A stretch of DNA of 18,909 bases from Pseudomonadota bacterium (GTDB lineage Bacteria > Pseudomonadota > Gammaproteobacteria > Steroidobacterales > Steroidobacteraceae): positions 1 to 18,909 of the forward strand of contig JAKADE010000013.1 in assembly GCA_021820785.1 (NCBI GenBank), in the 5' to 3' direction. Under the pieces are notes generated by a model. That model made no database searches and was not told the DNA's origin. It worked only from the letters and a program-made list of their open reading frames with translations. Within the stretch, counting starts at the first letter, position 1; each line of letters begins with the position of its first letter. Of the stretch, positions 1 to 7,253 are shown in pieces. The position numbers and the translations under genes are program-made.

Positions 1-2
1 CG

Positions 3-140
3 GTCGCGCTGCACGTGAACAACATGTTCAATAGTCTCGGGGTCGGTGGTGGCGGGGCCGTCACCACCGGTCCGGGCGTCGTCAGCGTCAGTGCCGAGCC
101 CGGCCGCACGGTGCTCGCCAGCGTGACGATGAAGTTCTAA
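3..140 (+). CDS. TonB-dependent receptor, C-terminal end (partial)
   Basis: This is an open frame entering from the left edge and ending at TAA 138-140, giving about 45 residues. The tail alternates hydrophobic and polar residues and finishes GRTVLASVTMKF. That resembles the last beta-strand of an outer-membrane barrel, which classically ends in phenylalanine for BAM recognition. A TonB-dependent receptor is the best reading because of this terminus and because the genes that follow (tryptophan-halogenase-like protein, secreted glycosidases, sugar porter) are typical companions of such receptors in proteobacterial carbohydrate loci. It would import an oligosaccharide across the outer membrane using ExbBD-TonB energy. 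The plug domain and nearly all of the barrel lie outside the window, so the family assignment rests on the C-terminus and context. A different outer-membrane barrel cannot be excluded. Confidence 0.6.
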   Translation, partial: VALHVNNMFNSLGVGGGGAVTTGPGVVSVSAEPGRTVLASVTMKF

Positions 141-150
141 GCTCTCGGTT

Positions 151-180
151 CCCGGCGCGGTCGTACGCGGCCGCGCCGGG
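151..180 (+). terminator. Perfect 10-bp GC hairpin after the receptor gene
   Basis: Positions 151-160 (CCCGGCGCGG) and 171-180 (CCGCGCCGGG) are exact reverse complements around a 10-nt loop, starting 10 nt after the receptor stop codon. No run of T follows, so a classical intrinsic terminator is not demonstrated. It could be a leaky terminator, or an mRNA-stabilising 3' structure that keeps the abundant receptor transcript above the downstream enzyme genes. The stem is certain; the function is inferred. Confidence 0.5.
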
Positions 181-215
181 CATCCCCGGGGGGCGCTCTC
201 AGCACGAGGCCGAAC

Positions 216-1718
216 ATGTCAGGCTCGAGCCGCAGGATTGAGCAGATCGTGATCGTCGGGGGCGGCTCGGCGGGTTGGATGAGCGCCGCGGCGCTCGCGC
301 GCACGATCGAGCGTGACTGCCGCATCACGCTCGTCGAATCCGAGGACATCGGCATCGTCGGGGTGGGCGAGGCGACGATCCCGCCGATCAGGCTGTTCAA
401 TGACATGCTCGGCGTGCCGGAGGAGGAGTTCCTGCGGCGCACCCAGGGAACGTTCAAGCTCGGCATCGAGTTCGTCGACTGGGCCCGGCTCGGGCAGCGG
501 TACTTCCATCCCTTCGGCAGCTACGGGCGGCCGTTCGATCTGGTGCAACTGCAGCATCACTGGCTGCGGGCCCGGGCGGCCGGCCAGGCCGGGGGACTCG
601 AGGAGTACTGCATGGCCTGGGCGGCCGCGCGGGCCGGGCGCTTCGACCATCCCGCGACCGATCCGCGGAACGTGCTCTCGACCTATCTTTATGCGTATCA
701 CTTCGATGCGCACCTGTACGCGAAATTCCTGCGCGAGTACGCTGAGGCCCGCGGCGTGCGGCGCATCGAGGGCAAGGTGGTGGCGGTCGAGCAGCACCCC
801 GAGAGCGGATTCGTGCAGGCGATACGCCTGGAGAACGGCAGCGAGGTACGCGGCGAGCTGTTCATCGACTGCTCCGGGATGCGCGCGCTGCTGATCGAGG
901 GGGCGCTCGCGAGCGGCTTCGAGGACTGGTCGCACTGGCTGCCGTGCGATCGCGCCCTGGCGGTGCCGAGTGCGCGGACCGACCTCCCGCCCTACACGCG
1001 ATCGCAGGCCCACACCGCCGGCTGGCAGTGGCGCATTCCGCTGCAGCATCGCACGGGCAACGGACATGTGTACGCCTCGCAGTGGATGAGCGATGCGCAG
1101 GCGGCCGAGGTGCTGCTCAGCCACCTCGATGGTGCGCCGCTCGCCGAGCCGCGGCTGATCCGCTTCACGCCGGGGCGACGCCGGGTGCATTGGAACAAGA
1201 ACGTCATCGCCATCGGCCTCTCGAGCGGCTTCCTCGAGCCGCTGGAGTCCACTGCGCTGCACCTGATCCAGGCCGGCATTTCCAAACTCATCGCCTACTT
1301 CCCCGACCGGGACTTCGATCCTCTGGTGATTCGCGAGTACAACCGCGTGGCGAACGCGGAAGTCGAACGCATCCGGGATTTCATCATCCTGCACTACCAT
1401 CTGAACGCCCGCACCGACGGGGAGCTGTGGCGGCATTGCGCGCAGATGACGGTGCCGGAGAGCCTTCAGTACAAGATCGAACATTTCCGCCGGTTCGGGC
1501 GGATCCTGCCGAGCGAGATGGACATCTTCGGGCCGACCAGCTGGCTCGCCGTGCACATCGGTCAGCTGAACTGGCCGCAACGCCAGGACCCTCTGCTCGA
1601 GTACCGCAACTTCGATGCCGTACCGTACCTCGAGCAGTTGCGCCGGACCTTGAATGCCGCCGCGCTCGGCATGCCGAAGCATCAAGACTACATCGAGCGG
1701 CATTGCCGCGGTTCCTGA
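216..1718 (+). CDS. Tryptophan-halogenase-family flavoprotein
   Basis: This 500-residue protein belongs to the flavin-dependent tryptophan halogenase family. Characterised members use FADH2, O2 and halide to make HOCl or HOBr, which is delivered to an indole substrate. Visible marks are the FAD-binding GGGSAGW (residues 15-21), GEATIP (51-56), the family signature GWQWRIP (269-275) and FLEPLEST (339-346). Aligned by eye with PrnA, the catalytic lysine (PrnA K79) is K81 in TFKLGIEF, and the glutamate (E346) is E344, so the active site looks intact. Length is close to the usual 500-540. The ATG at 216 is preceded only by a weak GAGG. It lies between a receptor gene and an alpha-galactosidase gene, 17 bp before the latter. 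Such halogenases are known next to TonB-dependent receptors in Xanthomonas, Caulobacter and Brevundimonas relatives, where the native substrate is generally unknown. A role in sugar use is therefore inferred only from position. Confidence 0.93.
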   Translation: MSGSSRRIEQIVIVGGGSAGWMSAAALARTIERDCRITLVESEDIGIVGVGEATIPPIRLFNDMLGVPEEEFLRRTQGTFKLGIEFVDWARLGQRYFHPFGSYGRPFDLVQLQHHWLRARAAGQAGGLEEYCMAWAAARAGRFDHPATDPRNVLSTYLYAYHFDAHLYAKFLREYAEARGVRRIEGKVVAVEQHPESGFVQAIRLENGSEVRGELFIDCSGMRALLIEGALASGFEDWSHWLPCDRALAVPSARTDLPPYTRSQAHTAGWQWRIPLQHRTGNGHVYASQWMSDAQAAEVLLSHLDGAPLAEPRLIRFTPGRRRVHWNKNVIAIGLSSGFLEPLESTALHLIQAGISKLIAYFPDRDFDPLVIREYNRVANAEVERIRDFIILHYHLNARTDGELWRHCAQMTVPESLQYKIEHFRRFGRILPSEMDIFGPTSWLAVHIGQLNWPQRQDPLLEYRNFDAVPYLEQLRRTLNAAALGMPKHQDYIERHCRGS

Positions 1719-1735
1719 CCGAACGAGGGGGATGG

Positions 1736-2962
1736 ATGAACAAGCTGATGTCTGTGGCGGCCATGATGCTCGTCGTCTGGGTGTTCGGCACCGTGCCGGG
1801 GCGGGCCAGCGAGCCGATGCACTTCTACGCACGGCCCGCGAACGGTCTGGCGCTCACGCCACCGATGGGTTGGAACAGCTGGAATCACTTCGGCTGCCAC
1901 GTCAACGCCGCGCTGATCGAGCGCGAGGCGCGTGCCATGGTGGCCTCGGGCATGAAAGCCGCAGGCTATCGATACGTGATCATCGATGACTGCTGGCAGG
2001 GTGCGCGAGATGCCAACGGCAACATCCGTCCCGATCCGAAGAGATTTCCGCAGGGCATGAAGGTCGTCGCCGATTACGTCCACTCGCTGGGACTGAAGTT
2101 CGGGATCTATTCCGACGCCGGTGCGCAGACCTGCCAGGGTCGGCCGGGGGGGCGCGGCCACGAGTACCAGGATGCGCTCACCTATGCGCGCTGGGGCGTC
2201 GATTACCTCAAGTACGACTGGTGCAACAGCGGTGGCGAGCGCCCTCGGACCGCCTACGCGACCATGGCCGATGCGCTGCGCGCTGCCGGCCGGCCGGTCG
2301 TGTTCAGCCTGTGCGACTGGGGGGTGCGCAAGCCCTGGCGCTGGGGTGCGGCCGCCGGTGGGAATCTCTGGCGCACCACCCCTGATATCTGGGATGCCTG
2401 GCGCGGTCATCACGGATTCGCCTTCGGGATGCTCAACATTCTCGACCGTCAGGTGGGGCTCGCCGGCTATGCCGGTCCCGGTCACTGGAACGATCCGGAC
2501 ATGCTCGAGATCGGCAACGGTGGCATGACTGAGGCCCAATACCAGGCCCAGTTCAGCCTCTGGGCTATGCTCGCCGCGCCGCTGATCGCCGGCAATGATC
2601 TGGCACACATGGACGCGCAGACCCGCGCGATCCTCACCAACCGCGAAGTGATTGCCGTCGACCAGGACCGGCTCGGCATCGAGGGCCGTCCGGTGTACCG
2701 GCAGGGTGCTGCCGAGATCTGGGTCCGTCCGCTCACCGGGGGGCGTGAAGCGGTGGTATTGCTCAACCGCGGCGTTGAGCCGCTCAGCATCCGGCTCACC
2801 TGGGCCGAGCTCGGCCTGCCGGACTACCTGCCGCTGCGGCTGCGCGACCTGTGGCGCCATCGGGATCTGCCGGTGGCGAGGCGGGCAGTCCGCTTTGAAG
2901 TGGCACCGACCTCGGTGATCATGCTGACCGAGACGCCGGTACGGCCCGGCCGTTCCGACTGA
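1736..2962 (+). CDS. Exported GH27 alpha-galactosidase
   Basis: This 408-residue retaining alpha-galactosidase would release terminal alpha-galactose from melibiose or raffinose-type sugars. The start was set at the ATG at 1736, which sits behind GAGGGGG. It gives a clear signal peptide: MNKLM, a hydrophobic stretch MMLVVWVFG and a likely cleavage after PGRA near residue 24. Mature GH27 features follow in order: LTPPMGWNSWN (40-50), VIIDDCWQ (81-88), nucleophile D161 in YLKYDWCN, SLCDWG (191-196), acid/base D217 in WRTTPDI, and HWNDPDMLEIGN (250-261). A C-terminal beta-sandwich ends the chain. Length matches plant and bacterial GH27 enzymes. The open frame continues upstream to 944, but that part is a shadow of the halogenase gene. 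GH27 also includes alpha-N-acetylgalactosaminidases and isomalto-dextranases, but the GH32 neighbour favours galactosyl-sucroses as substrates. The protein is probably periplasmic. Confidence 0.93.
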   Translation: MNKLMSVAAMMLVVWVFGTVPGRASEPMHFYARPANGLALTPPMGWNSWNHFGCHVNAALIEREARAMVASGMKAAGYRYVIIDDCWQGARDANGNIRPDPKRFPQGMKVVADYVHSLGLKFGIYSDAGAQTCQGRPGGRGHEYQDALTYARWGVDYLKYDWCNSGGERPRTAYATMADALRAAGRPVVFSLCDWGVRKPWRWGAAAGGNLWRTTPDIWDAWRGHHGFAFGMLNILDRQVGLAGYAGPGHWNDPDMLEIGNGGMTEAQYQAQFSLWAMLAAPLIAGNDLAHMDAQTRAILTNREVIAVDQDRLGIEGRPVYRQGAAEIWVRPLTGGREAVVLLNRGVEPLSIRLTWAELGLPDYLPLRLRDLWRHRDLPVARRAVRFEVAPTSVIMLTETPVRPGRSD

Positions 2963-2986
2963 GATTCGACCGGCAGGGGGGGCTCG

Positions 2987-4306
2987 ATGAACGCGGTTCT
3001 GGCCAAGGGCATTTTCGTTGGCGGGCTCACCGGCCTGTTGTTCGGATTCGATACGGCGGTGATCGCCGGGGCCACGCACGGCCTCGCCGCGACGTTCGCG
3101 CTCGGCCCGGCGGGACTCGGTGCGACGGTCTCGAGCGCGCTGTGGGGGACGTTCGCCGGAGCGCTGATCGCCGGTTACCCCGGGGACCGGTTCGGAGCGC
3201 GCAACTGCCTGCGCGCCATCGCCGCGATGTACCTGCTGTCGGCCCTCGGCAGCTTCGCCGCGCCGAGCCTCTCGCTGTTCATTGCCGCGCGCGTGCTCGG
3301 CGGACTGGCGATCGGCGCCTCGACCGTGCTGGCACCGACGTACCTGGCCGAGATCGCGCCGGCCGAGCGGCGCGGGGCGCTGGTCGGCATGTTCCAGCTC
3401 AACATCGTCTTCGGCATCCTGGTCGCCTACCTCAGCAACTACCTGATCGGCGTGCACCTTGCCGGGCCCGACGCCTGGCGCTGGAAGTTCCTCGTGGCGG
3501 TGTTCCCGGCGGCCTTGCTCGGTGTGCAGCTGTTTGCCATCCCCAACAGTCCGCGCTGGCTCGCGGTCCGTGGACGCGCCGGTGAGGCGGCGGACGTTCT
3601 CGGTCGCATCGGCGTCCCGGATGTCGCTGCCGAGCTCGAGCGGTACGCACGCGCTGATCGTTCGGCGTCCGGCGCTCTGGCACGGCTTTCGTGGCGGCGG
3701 CACGCGCGGCCGATGCTGCTCGCGATGGGCATCGCCGCCTTCAATCAGCTCTCCGGCATCAACGCCATTCTCTATTACCTCAACGACATCTTCGCCGCCG
3801 CCGGCTTCGGGCGCGTGTCGGCCGCCGCCCAGGCGGTGCTCATCGGTGCCACCAACTTCGTATTCACGCTGCTTGCCCTCGCGGTGATCGACCGGTTCGG
3901 GCGGCGTACGCTGCTCAAGGTCGGCTCGCTTGGACTGATCGTCTCGCTCGCGGCCACCGCCTACATCGAGCTCTCCGGTGCACACCAGCAGTGGCTGCTG
4001 TGGATGCTCGTGCTGTTCATCGCGTCGTTCGCGTTCTCCCAGGGCGCGGTCATCTGGGTGTACATCGCGGAGATCTTTCCCACTGAGGTGCGCTCGCGCG
4101 GTCAGGGACTCGGTGCGTCCACGCACTGGTGCATGGACGCGCTCATCGCCACGTTCTTCCCGATCGCCGCGGCGTATTCGAAGGGGCTGCCGTTCGTCTT
4201 TTTCGCCGTCATGATGGTGGTGCAGCTGGTCGTGGTCACACTGTATTTCCCTGAAACGCGCCGGGTGCGCCTGGAGGACATGGAGAAGGCCCTTGAGCGG
4301 GCCTGA
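2987..4306 (+). CDS. MFS sugar porter, probably sugar:proton symporter
   Basis: This 439-residue inner-membrane transporter belongs to the sugar porter family of the major facilitator superfamily (relatives include XylE and GalP). The first helix carries the typical LLFGFDTAVIAGA (17-29). Loop 2-3 has GDRFGARN (66-73), PNSPRWL (186-192) ends helix 6, NQLSGINAILYY (253-264) is the helix-7 sugar-binding signature, DRFGRR (302-307) marks loop 8-9, and AEIFPTEVRSRG (361-372) follows helix 10. The C-terminal FPETRRVRLEDME is a divergent form of the PETKGxxLEE motif. Hydrophobicity is consistent with 12 helices. The ATG follows a purine-rich GGCAGGGGGGG site, 24 bp after the alpha-galactosidase gene. 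Its last 14 bases overlap the GH32 start. It likely carries the galactose, fructose, glucose or sucrose freed by the neighbouring hydrolases. Which sugar it carries cannot be read from sequence. Confidence 0.92.
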   Translation: MNAVLAKGIFVGGLTGLLFGFDTAVIAGATHGLAATFALGPAGLGATVSSALWGTFAGALIAGYPGDRFGARNCLRAIAAMYLLSALGSFAAPSLSLFIAARVLGGLAIGASTVLAPTYLAEIAPAERRGALVGMFQLNIVFGILVAYLSNYLIGVHLAGPDAWRWKFLVAVFPAALLGVQLFAIPNSPRWLAVRGRAGEAADVLGRIGVPDVAAELERYARADRSASGALARLSWRRHARPMLLAMGIAAFNQLSGINAILYYLNDIFAAAGFGRVSAAAQAVLIGATNFVFTLLALAVIDRFGRRTLLKVGSLGLIVSLAATAYIELSGAHQQWLLWMLVLFIASFAFSQGAVIWVYIAEIFPTEVRSRGQGLGASTHWCMDALIATFFPIAAAYSKGLPFVFFAVMMVVQLVVVTLYFPETRRVRLEDMEKALERA

Positions 4307-5858
4307 GCGTCGCCGGGCGGCGGCTGTGCTCGGTGCGCTGCTGCTGGCGCTTGGCCCAGTGGGGGCGCCGGCGCACGACATCCGGGGCGCCTCGGGGTAT
4401 GACCAGCTGTACCGTCCGCAGGTGCATTTCTCTCCGGCACGCCACTGGATGAATGATCCGAACGGCCTGGTGTATTTCCAGGGCTGGTACCACCTGTTCT
4501 TTCAATACAACCCGTACGGCTCGCGCTGGGGCAACATGAGTTGGGGGCATGCCGTCAGCCGCGATCTGCTGCACTGGCGCCAGTTGCCGGTGGCCATCCC
4601 GCAGGGCCGCCGATCGATGATCTTCTCCGGCAGTGCGGTCGTGGATTGGCACGACACCAGCGGCTTCGGCGTCGGGGCTCGTGCGCCATTGGTGGCGATC
4701 TACACCGCCAACCCGCGCCGCGGGCCGGGGCCGCAGACCGAGAATCTCGCCTACAGCACCGATGGCGGGCGAAACTGGCACAAGTATGCCGGCAACCCGG
4801 TGCTCGACATCGGGCTGCGGAATTTCCGCGATCCGAAAGTGTTCTGGTATGCGCCGCGGCGCGAGTGGATCATGGTGGTCTCGCGGGCCGCCGCCCGGGA
4901 GATCTCCTTCTACGCTTCGAAGAATCTGAAGACCTGGCGGCACACGGGCAACTTCGGTCCCGCCGGCGACACCCGCGGCGTGTGGGAGTGTCCGGACCTG
5001 TTCCGCCTGCCGGTCACGAACCGCCCCGGGCAGTTCCGCTGGGTGCTCAAGGTCGACGTCCAGCAGCACCACCCGGGCACCGGCGGGGGCGGCCAGGTGT
5101 TCATCGGGCACTTCGACGGGACGACGTTCCGGGCGTCGGCCCAGCCCCCGCAGGCACTCGATCTCGGCGAGGACTACTACGCGAGCGCGTCCTGGTCGAA
5201 CCTGCCGGGCGGCCCCGGGACAGTCATCACGCTCGGCTGGATGGACAACTGGCTCTACGCCCAGGATACCCCGACCGCTCCCTGGCGCGGTGCGATGGCG
5301 TTTCCGCGCCGACTCGCGCTGCGTGATCTAAATGGCCGCGTGTGGCTGATCCAGCGTCCGATTGCGGCGCTGGCCGAGTTGCGTACGGCGCGGCGGCGGT
5401 TCGGCAGTTTCGTGGCCCCGGCCGGCCGGACGCTGCTCTCGGTGCCGGCGCGAGGCGCCGCGCACGAGATCCGCACGCGAGTGCGGGTCGGATCACGTGG
5501 CCGGTTCGTGTTCACGATCGGGTCGCCGGACGGACGGGACGTGCGCATCGGGTATGCGGCGGCGACGGGTCGGTTCACGGTCGTCCGTTCGGGCCATTAC
5601 CGATTCTCCCCGTACTTCGATTCGCGCAACAGCACGCGGTTGCCCGGTCGCCCGCGCACCCTCGAGCTGGATCTGATCATCGACCGCTCTTCAGTGGAGG
5701 CGTTCGTGGATCGCGGCGAGCTCACCGTGGCGGAACGGATGTTCCCGCAGGGTGGGGCGTATACGGTCCGGGTGCGCTCGAGCGGGGCTCGGGTCGAGCA
5801 CATGGACCTGTGGCGGCTGCAGGGGATATGGCCGGGCGGGCACAGGGCCCGCCCCTGA
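4293..5858 (+). CDS. Exported GH32 beta-fructosidase (levanase/inulinase/invertase type)
   Basis: This 521-residue enzyme would hydrolyse beta-fructosides such as sucrose, raffinose, levan or inulin. The start is TTG at 4293, chosen because GGAGAAGG lies just upstream at 4282-4289 and because it yields an arginine-rich n-region, a hydrophobic AAAVLGALLLALGPVGA and a cleavage site near APA-H (residue 28). It overlaps the transporter gene by 14 bp, which suggests translational coupling. The three GH32 motifs are intact: HWMNDPNG with nucleophile D55, NFRDPK with D180 stabilising the transition state, and WECPDLF with acid/base E232. A C-terminal GH32 beta-sandwich follows, including DRSSVEAF near residues 463-470. 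Exo- and endo-fructanases and invertases share all these motifs, so the preferred substrate is open. Next to GH27, a final sucrose-cleaving or fructose-releasing step in raffinose-family use is likely. Confidence 0.92.
   Translation: MSGPERRRAAAVLGALLLALGPVGAPAHDIRGASGYDQLYRPQVHFSPARHWMNDPNGLVYFQGWYHLFFQYNPYGSRWGNMSWGHAVSRDLLHWRQLPVAIPQGRRSMIFSGSAVVDWHDTSGFGVGARAPLVAIYTANPRRGPGPQTENLAYSTDGGRNWHKYAGNPVLDIGLRNFRDPKVFWYAPRREWIMVVSRAAAREISFYASKNLKTWRHTGNFGPAGDTRGVWECPDLFRLPVTNRPGQFRWVLKVDVQQHHPGTGGGGQVFIGHFDGTTFRASAQPPQALDLGEDYYASASWSNLPGGPGTVITLGWMDNWLYAQDTPTAPWRGAMAFPRRLALRDLNGRVWLIQRPIAALAELRTARRRFGSFVAPAGRTLLSVPARGAAHEIRTRVRVGSRGRFVFTIGSPDGRDVRIGYAAATGRFTVVRSGHYRFSPYFDSRNSTRLPGRPRTLELDLIIDRSSVEAFVDRGELTVAERMFPQGGAYTVRVRSSGARVEHMDLWRLQGIWPGGHRARP
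5834..5854. terminator. Candidate GC hairpin between convergent genes
   Basis: GGGCGGGC (5834-5841) and GCCCGCCC (5847-5854) form an exact 8-bp stem with a 5-nt loop at the very end of the GH32 gene, just before the convergent tagH stop. There is no T-run on either side. It may limit read-through between the convergent genes in both directions, but the arms lie inside GH32 codons and GC-rich coding DNA makes such stems by chance. Confidence 0.3.
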
Positions 5859-5874
5859 GCGCTCGGCCGCGCCC

Positions 5875-7122
5875 TCAGCTGCGCCGGGCCGGCTTCGGCT
5901 GAATCGAGCGCGGCATGTCGAGGGTCTGGGGGCGCAGGGATTCTTTGTATGCCGCGGCAAAGGCCTCGACGAAGGTTGGCGGCAGATGGTCGGCCGGGCG
6001 ATCGAGGAGGCTGCGGTAAAACGCCGTGAACTGGCTCCAGTACTGCGCCGCATCGGCCTTGCCGCGGCCCCCCCGCGCGAACCGGGCCTCCAGCTCGGCC
6101 GGATCGAGGCGGCCCAGGAATTCGATGAACGCGGCCCGCAGTGCCTGGGCGAGCGCCTGCTCGTGCGCCTTGATCTCGTCGTGGCGCTCGCGCAGCCAGC
6201 GCACCGCATCGAGCGTGTGCGCCTCGTGCTGACCCAGAAGCTCGAGCAGCAGTTCCTCGACGGTCAGCTGTCCCAGCGTCGGGCCCTCAGGCGGCGGTGC
6301 CGGCGGGATGCGGAATCGGTCGCGGATCTGGCCGCACGAACGCTCCAGGTCCTTCAGCCCGACCAGCGTCTCGCGCAGCAGACGACCGGCCAGATGCATC
6401 AGTGCCGGGGCTTGGGCCGGCAGTTGCTGCGGCTTCACTCCGGCCCCGCGGCAGAAGGCCTGCCATTCCGAGCCGTCCGTCGGGACGGCGGAGTCGTCCC
6501 GGGCCGCCGCGCGGGCCAGGCGGGAGAGCCGTCGGGCGACCGTGTCGTCCCCGGCTTCCGCGGCTCTGGTGGCCCGCGAGGCGGGCGGTGGGGCGGGTGA
6601 AGGATAGGAGCTCGGGGCTGCCGTGCGGCCCTGGCCGAAAGCATCCCCCGGCTGCATCTCGCCCGTTCCGCCGGTATCCACCGACAGCAAGTCCTCCAGA
6701 TCGAGCGCCGCGCCGATGTCCGTCTGGGCGCCGGGGAGCGGCCGGACCGCGAGGATGCGCGAGGGCAGCAGGGCGGCCGAATCGCTGGTCGGCGAGTCCT
6801 CGAGCGAGACGCCGATCTGGTACTCCCCGATGCGCAGCACGTCGCCGTCGCGCAACCGATAGGCTTCTGCACCCTGCCGGCCGAGCGGCTCGGCGGCATC
6901 GTTGACGAATACCCCGTTGGTGCTGATGTCCTCGAGGTAGTAGCGCCCCTCGCGCCACGAGATGCGGGCGTGGTGCGCCGAGACGTAGCGCCTGGCGTCC
7001 GGCAGCACCCAGTCATTGTCGGCCGAGCGGCCGATGGTGCCGCCGCCGAGGCCGATTTCCACACTGTCGCGCCCCGCCAGCTGGCGGCGCTGTGTGCTGA
7101 TGACGCGCAGCCGAAGCGTCAT
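5875..7122 (-). CDS. tagH: Type VI secretion-associated FHA protein, TagH-like
   Basis: This 415-residue cytoplasmic protein has an N-terminal forkhead-associated domain. Its phosphothreonine-binding residues are present: GRS (31-33), SAHH (48-51) and STNGVFVN (67-74). A long proline/alanine-rich linker covers roughly residues 110-215. The C-terminal domain has the layout of the TagH/ImpI family: WQAFCRGAGV, then ELLLELLGQHE, an acidic amphipathic helix with FIEFLGRLDPAELE, and a conserved WSQFTAFYRSLL near the end. In type VI systems such FHA proteins are controlled by the PpkA/PppA kinase-phosphatase pair and promote assembly. No other type VI gene (tssA-M, hcp, vgrG, ppkA) is visible, so it is an orphan within this window. 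It ends 16 bp from the convergent GH32 gene and diverges from the DUF1820 gene. No strong ribosome-binding site precedes the ATG. Confidence 0.82.
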   Translation of the reverse strand: MTLRLRVISTQRRQLAGRDSVEIGLGGGTIGRSADNDWVLPDARRYVSAHHARISWREGRYYLEDISTNGVFVNDAAEPLGRQGAEAYRLRDGDVLRIGEYQIGVSLEDSPTSDSAALLPSRILAVRPLPGAQTDIGAALDLEDLLSVDTGGTGEMQPGDAFGQGRTAAPSSYPSPAPPPASRATRAAEAGDDTVARRLSRLARAAARDDSAVPTDGSEWQAFCRGAGVKPQQLPAQAPALMHLAGRLLRETLVGLKDLERSCGQIRDRFRIPPAPPPEGPTLGQLTVEELLLELLGQHEAHTLDAVRWLRERHDEIKAHEQALAQALRAAFIEFLGRLDPAELEARFARGGRGKADAAQYWSQFTAFYRSLLDRPADHLPPTFVEAFAAAYKESLRPQTLDMPRSIQPKPARRS

Positions 7123-7162
7123 GGTCTTGAGATCCGAGATGCCGGTACTGTCACGTGAGCCC

Positions 7163-7207
7163 GTATCGCCGGGCGGCGGAGGATTCCGCGGCGCCGGGCG
7201 GCGATAC
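7163..7207. promoter_or_regulatory. Repeat-rich control region between divergent tagH and DUF1820-purL
   Basis: GTATCGCCG (7163-7171) and CGGCGATAC (7199-7207) are an exact 9-bp inverted pair. In addition, the 12-mer CGCCGGGCGGCG occurs directly repeated at 7167-7178 and 7192-7203, 25 bp apart. The element lies immediately upstream of a TATAAT box and about 40 bp from the tagH start, so it is well placed as an operator for one or both divergent genes. The repeats are seen directly; binding by a regulator is inferred. Confidence 0.4.
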
Positions 7208-7209
7208 CC

Positions 7210-7215
7210 TATAAT
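7210..7215 (+). promoter_or_regulatory. -10 box TATAAT for DUF1820-purL
   Basis: A perfect sigma-70 -10 hexamer, TATAAT, lies 38 bp before the DUF1820 ATG, in DNA otherwise almost free of A/T runs. No good TTGACA is found 16-18 bp upstream; that place is taken by the GC-rich repeat element. The promoter may therefore depend on an activator, or be read with a weak -35. Confidence 0.55.
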
Positions 7216-7253
7216 GTGCGCCCCCCAAACTAGCAGCGTGCGTGCGCCAATCC

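Noticed and set aside
944..1735. Upstream extension of the alpha-galactosidase frame
   Set aside because: It overlaps the halogenase in another frame. The signal peptide and ribosome-binding site place the true start at 1736.
219..1832. - strand open frame of 537 residues opposite the halogenase
   Set aside because: It is antisense to a gene with intact catalytic motifs and has no domain of its own.
1688..4381. Long - strand open frame of about 897 residues opposite GH27 and the MFS gene
   Set aside because: It is antisense to two clearly conserved genes and its product is low-complexity Arg/Glu/His/Gly-rich with no domain. Long antisense frames are expected in very GC-rich coding DNA.
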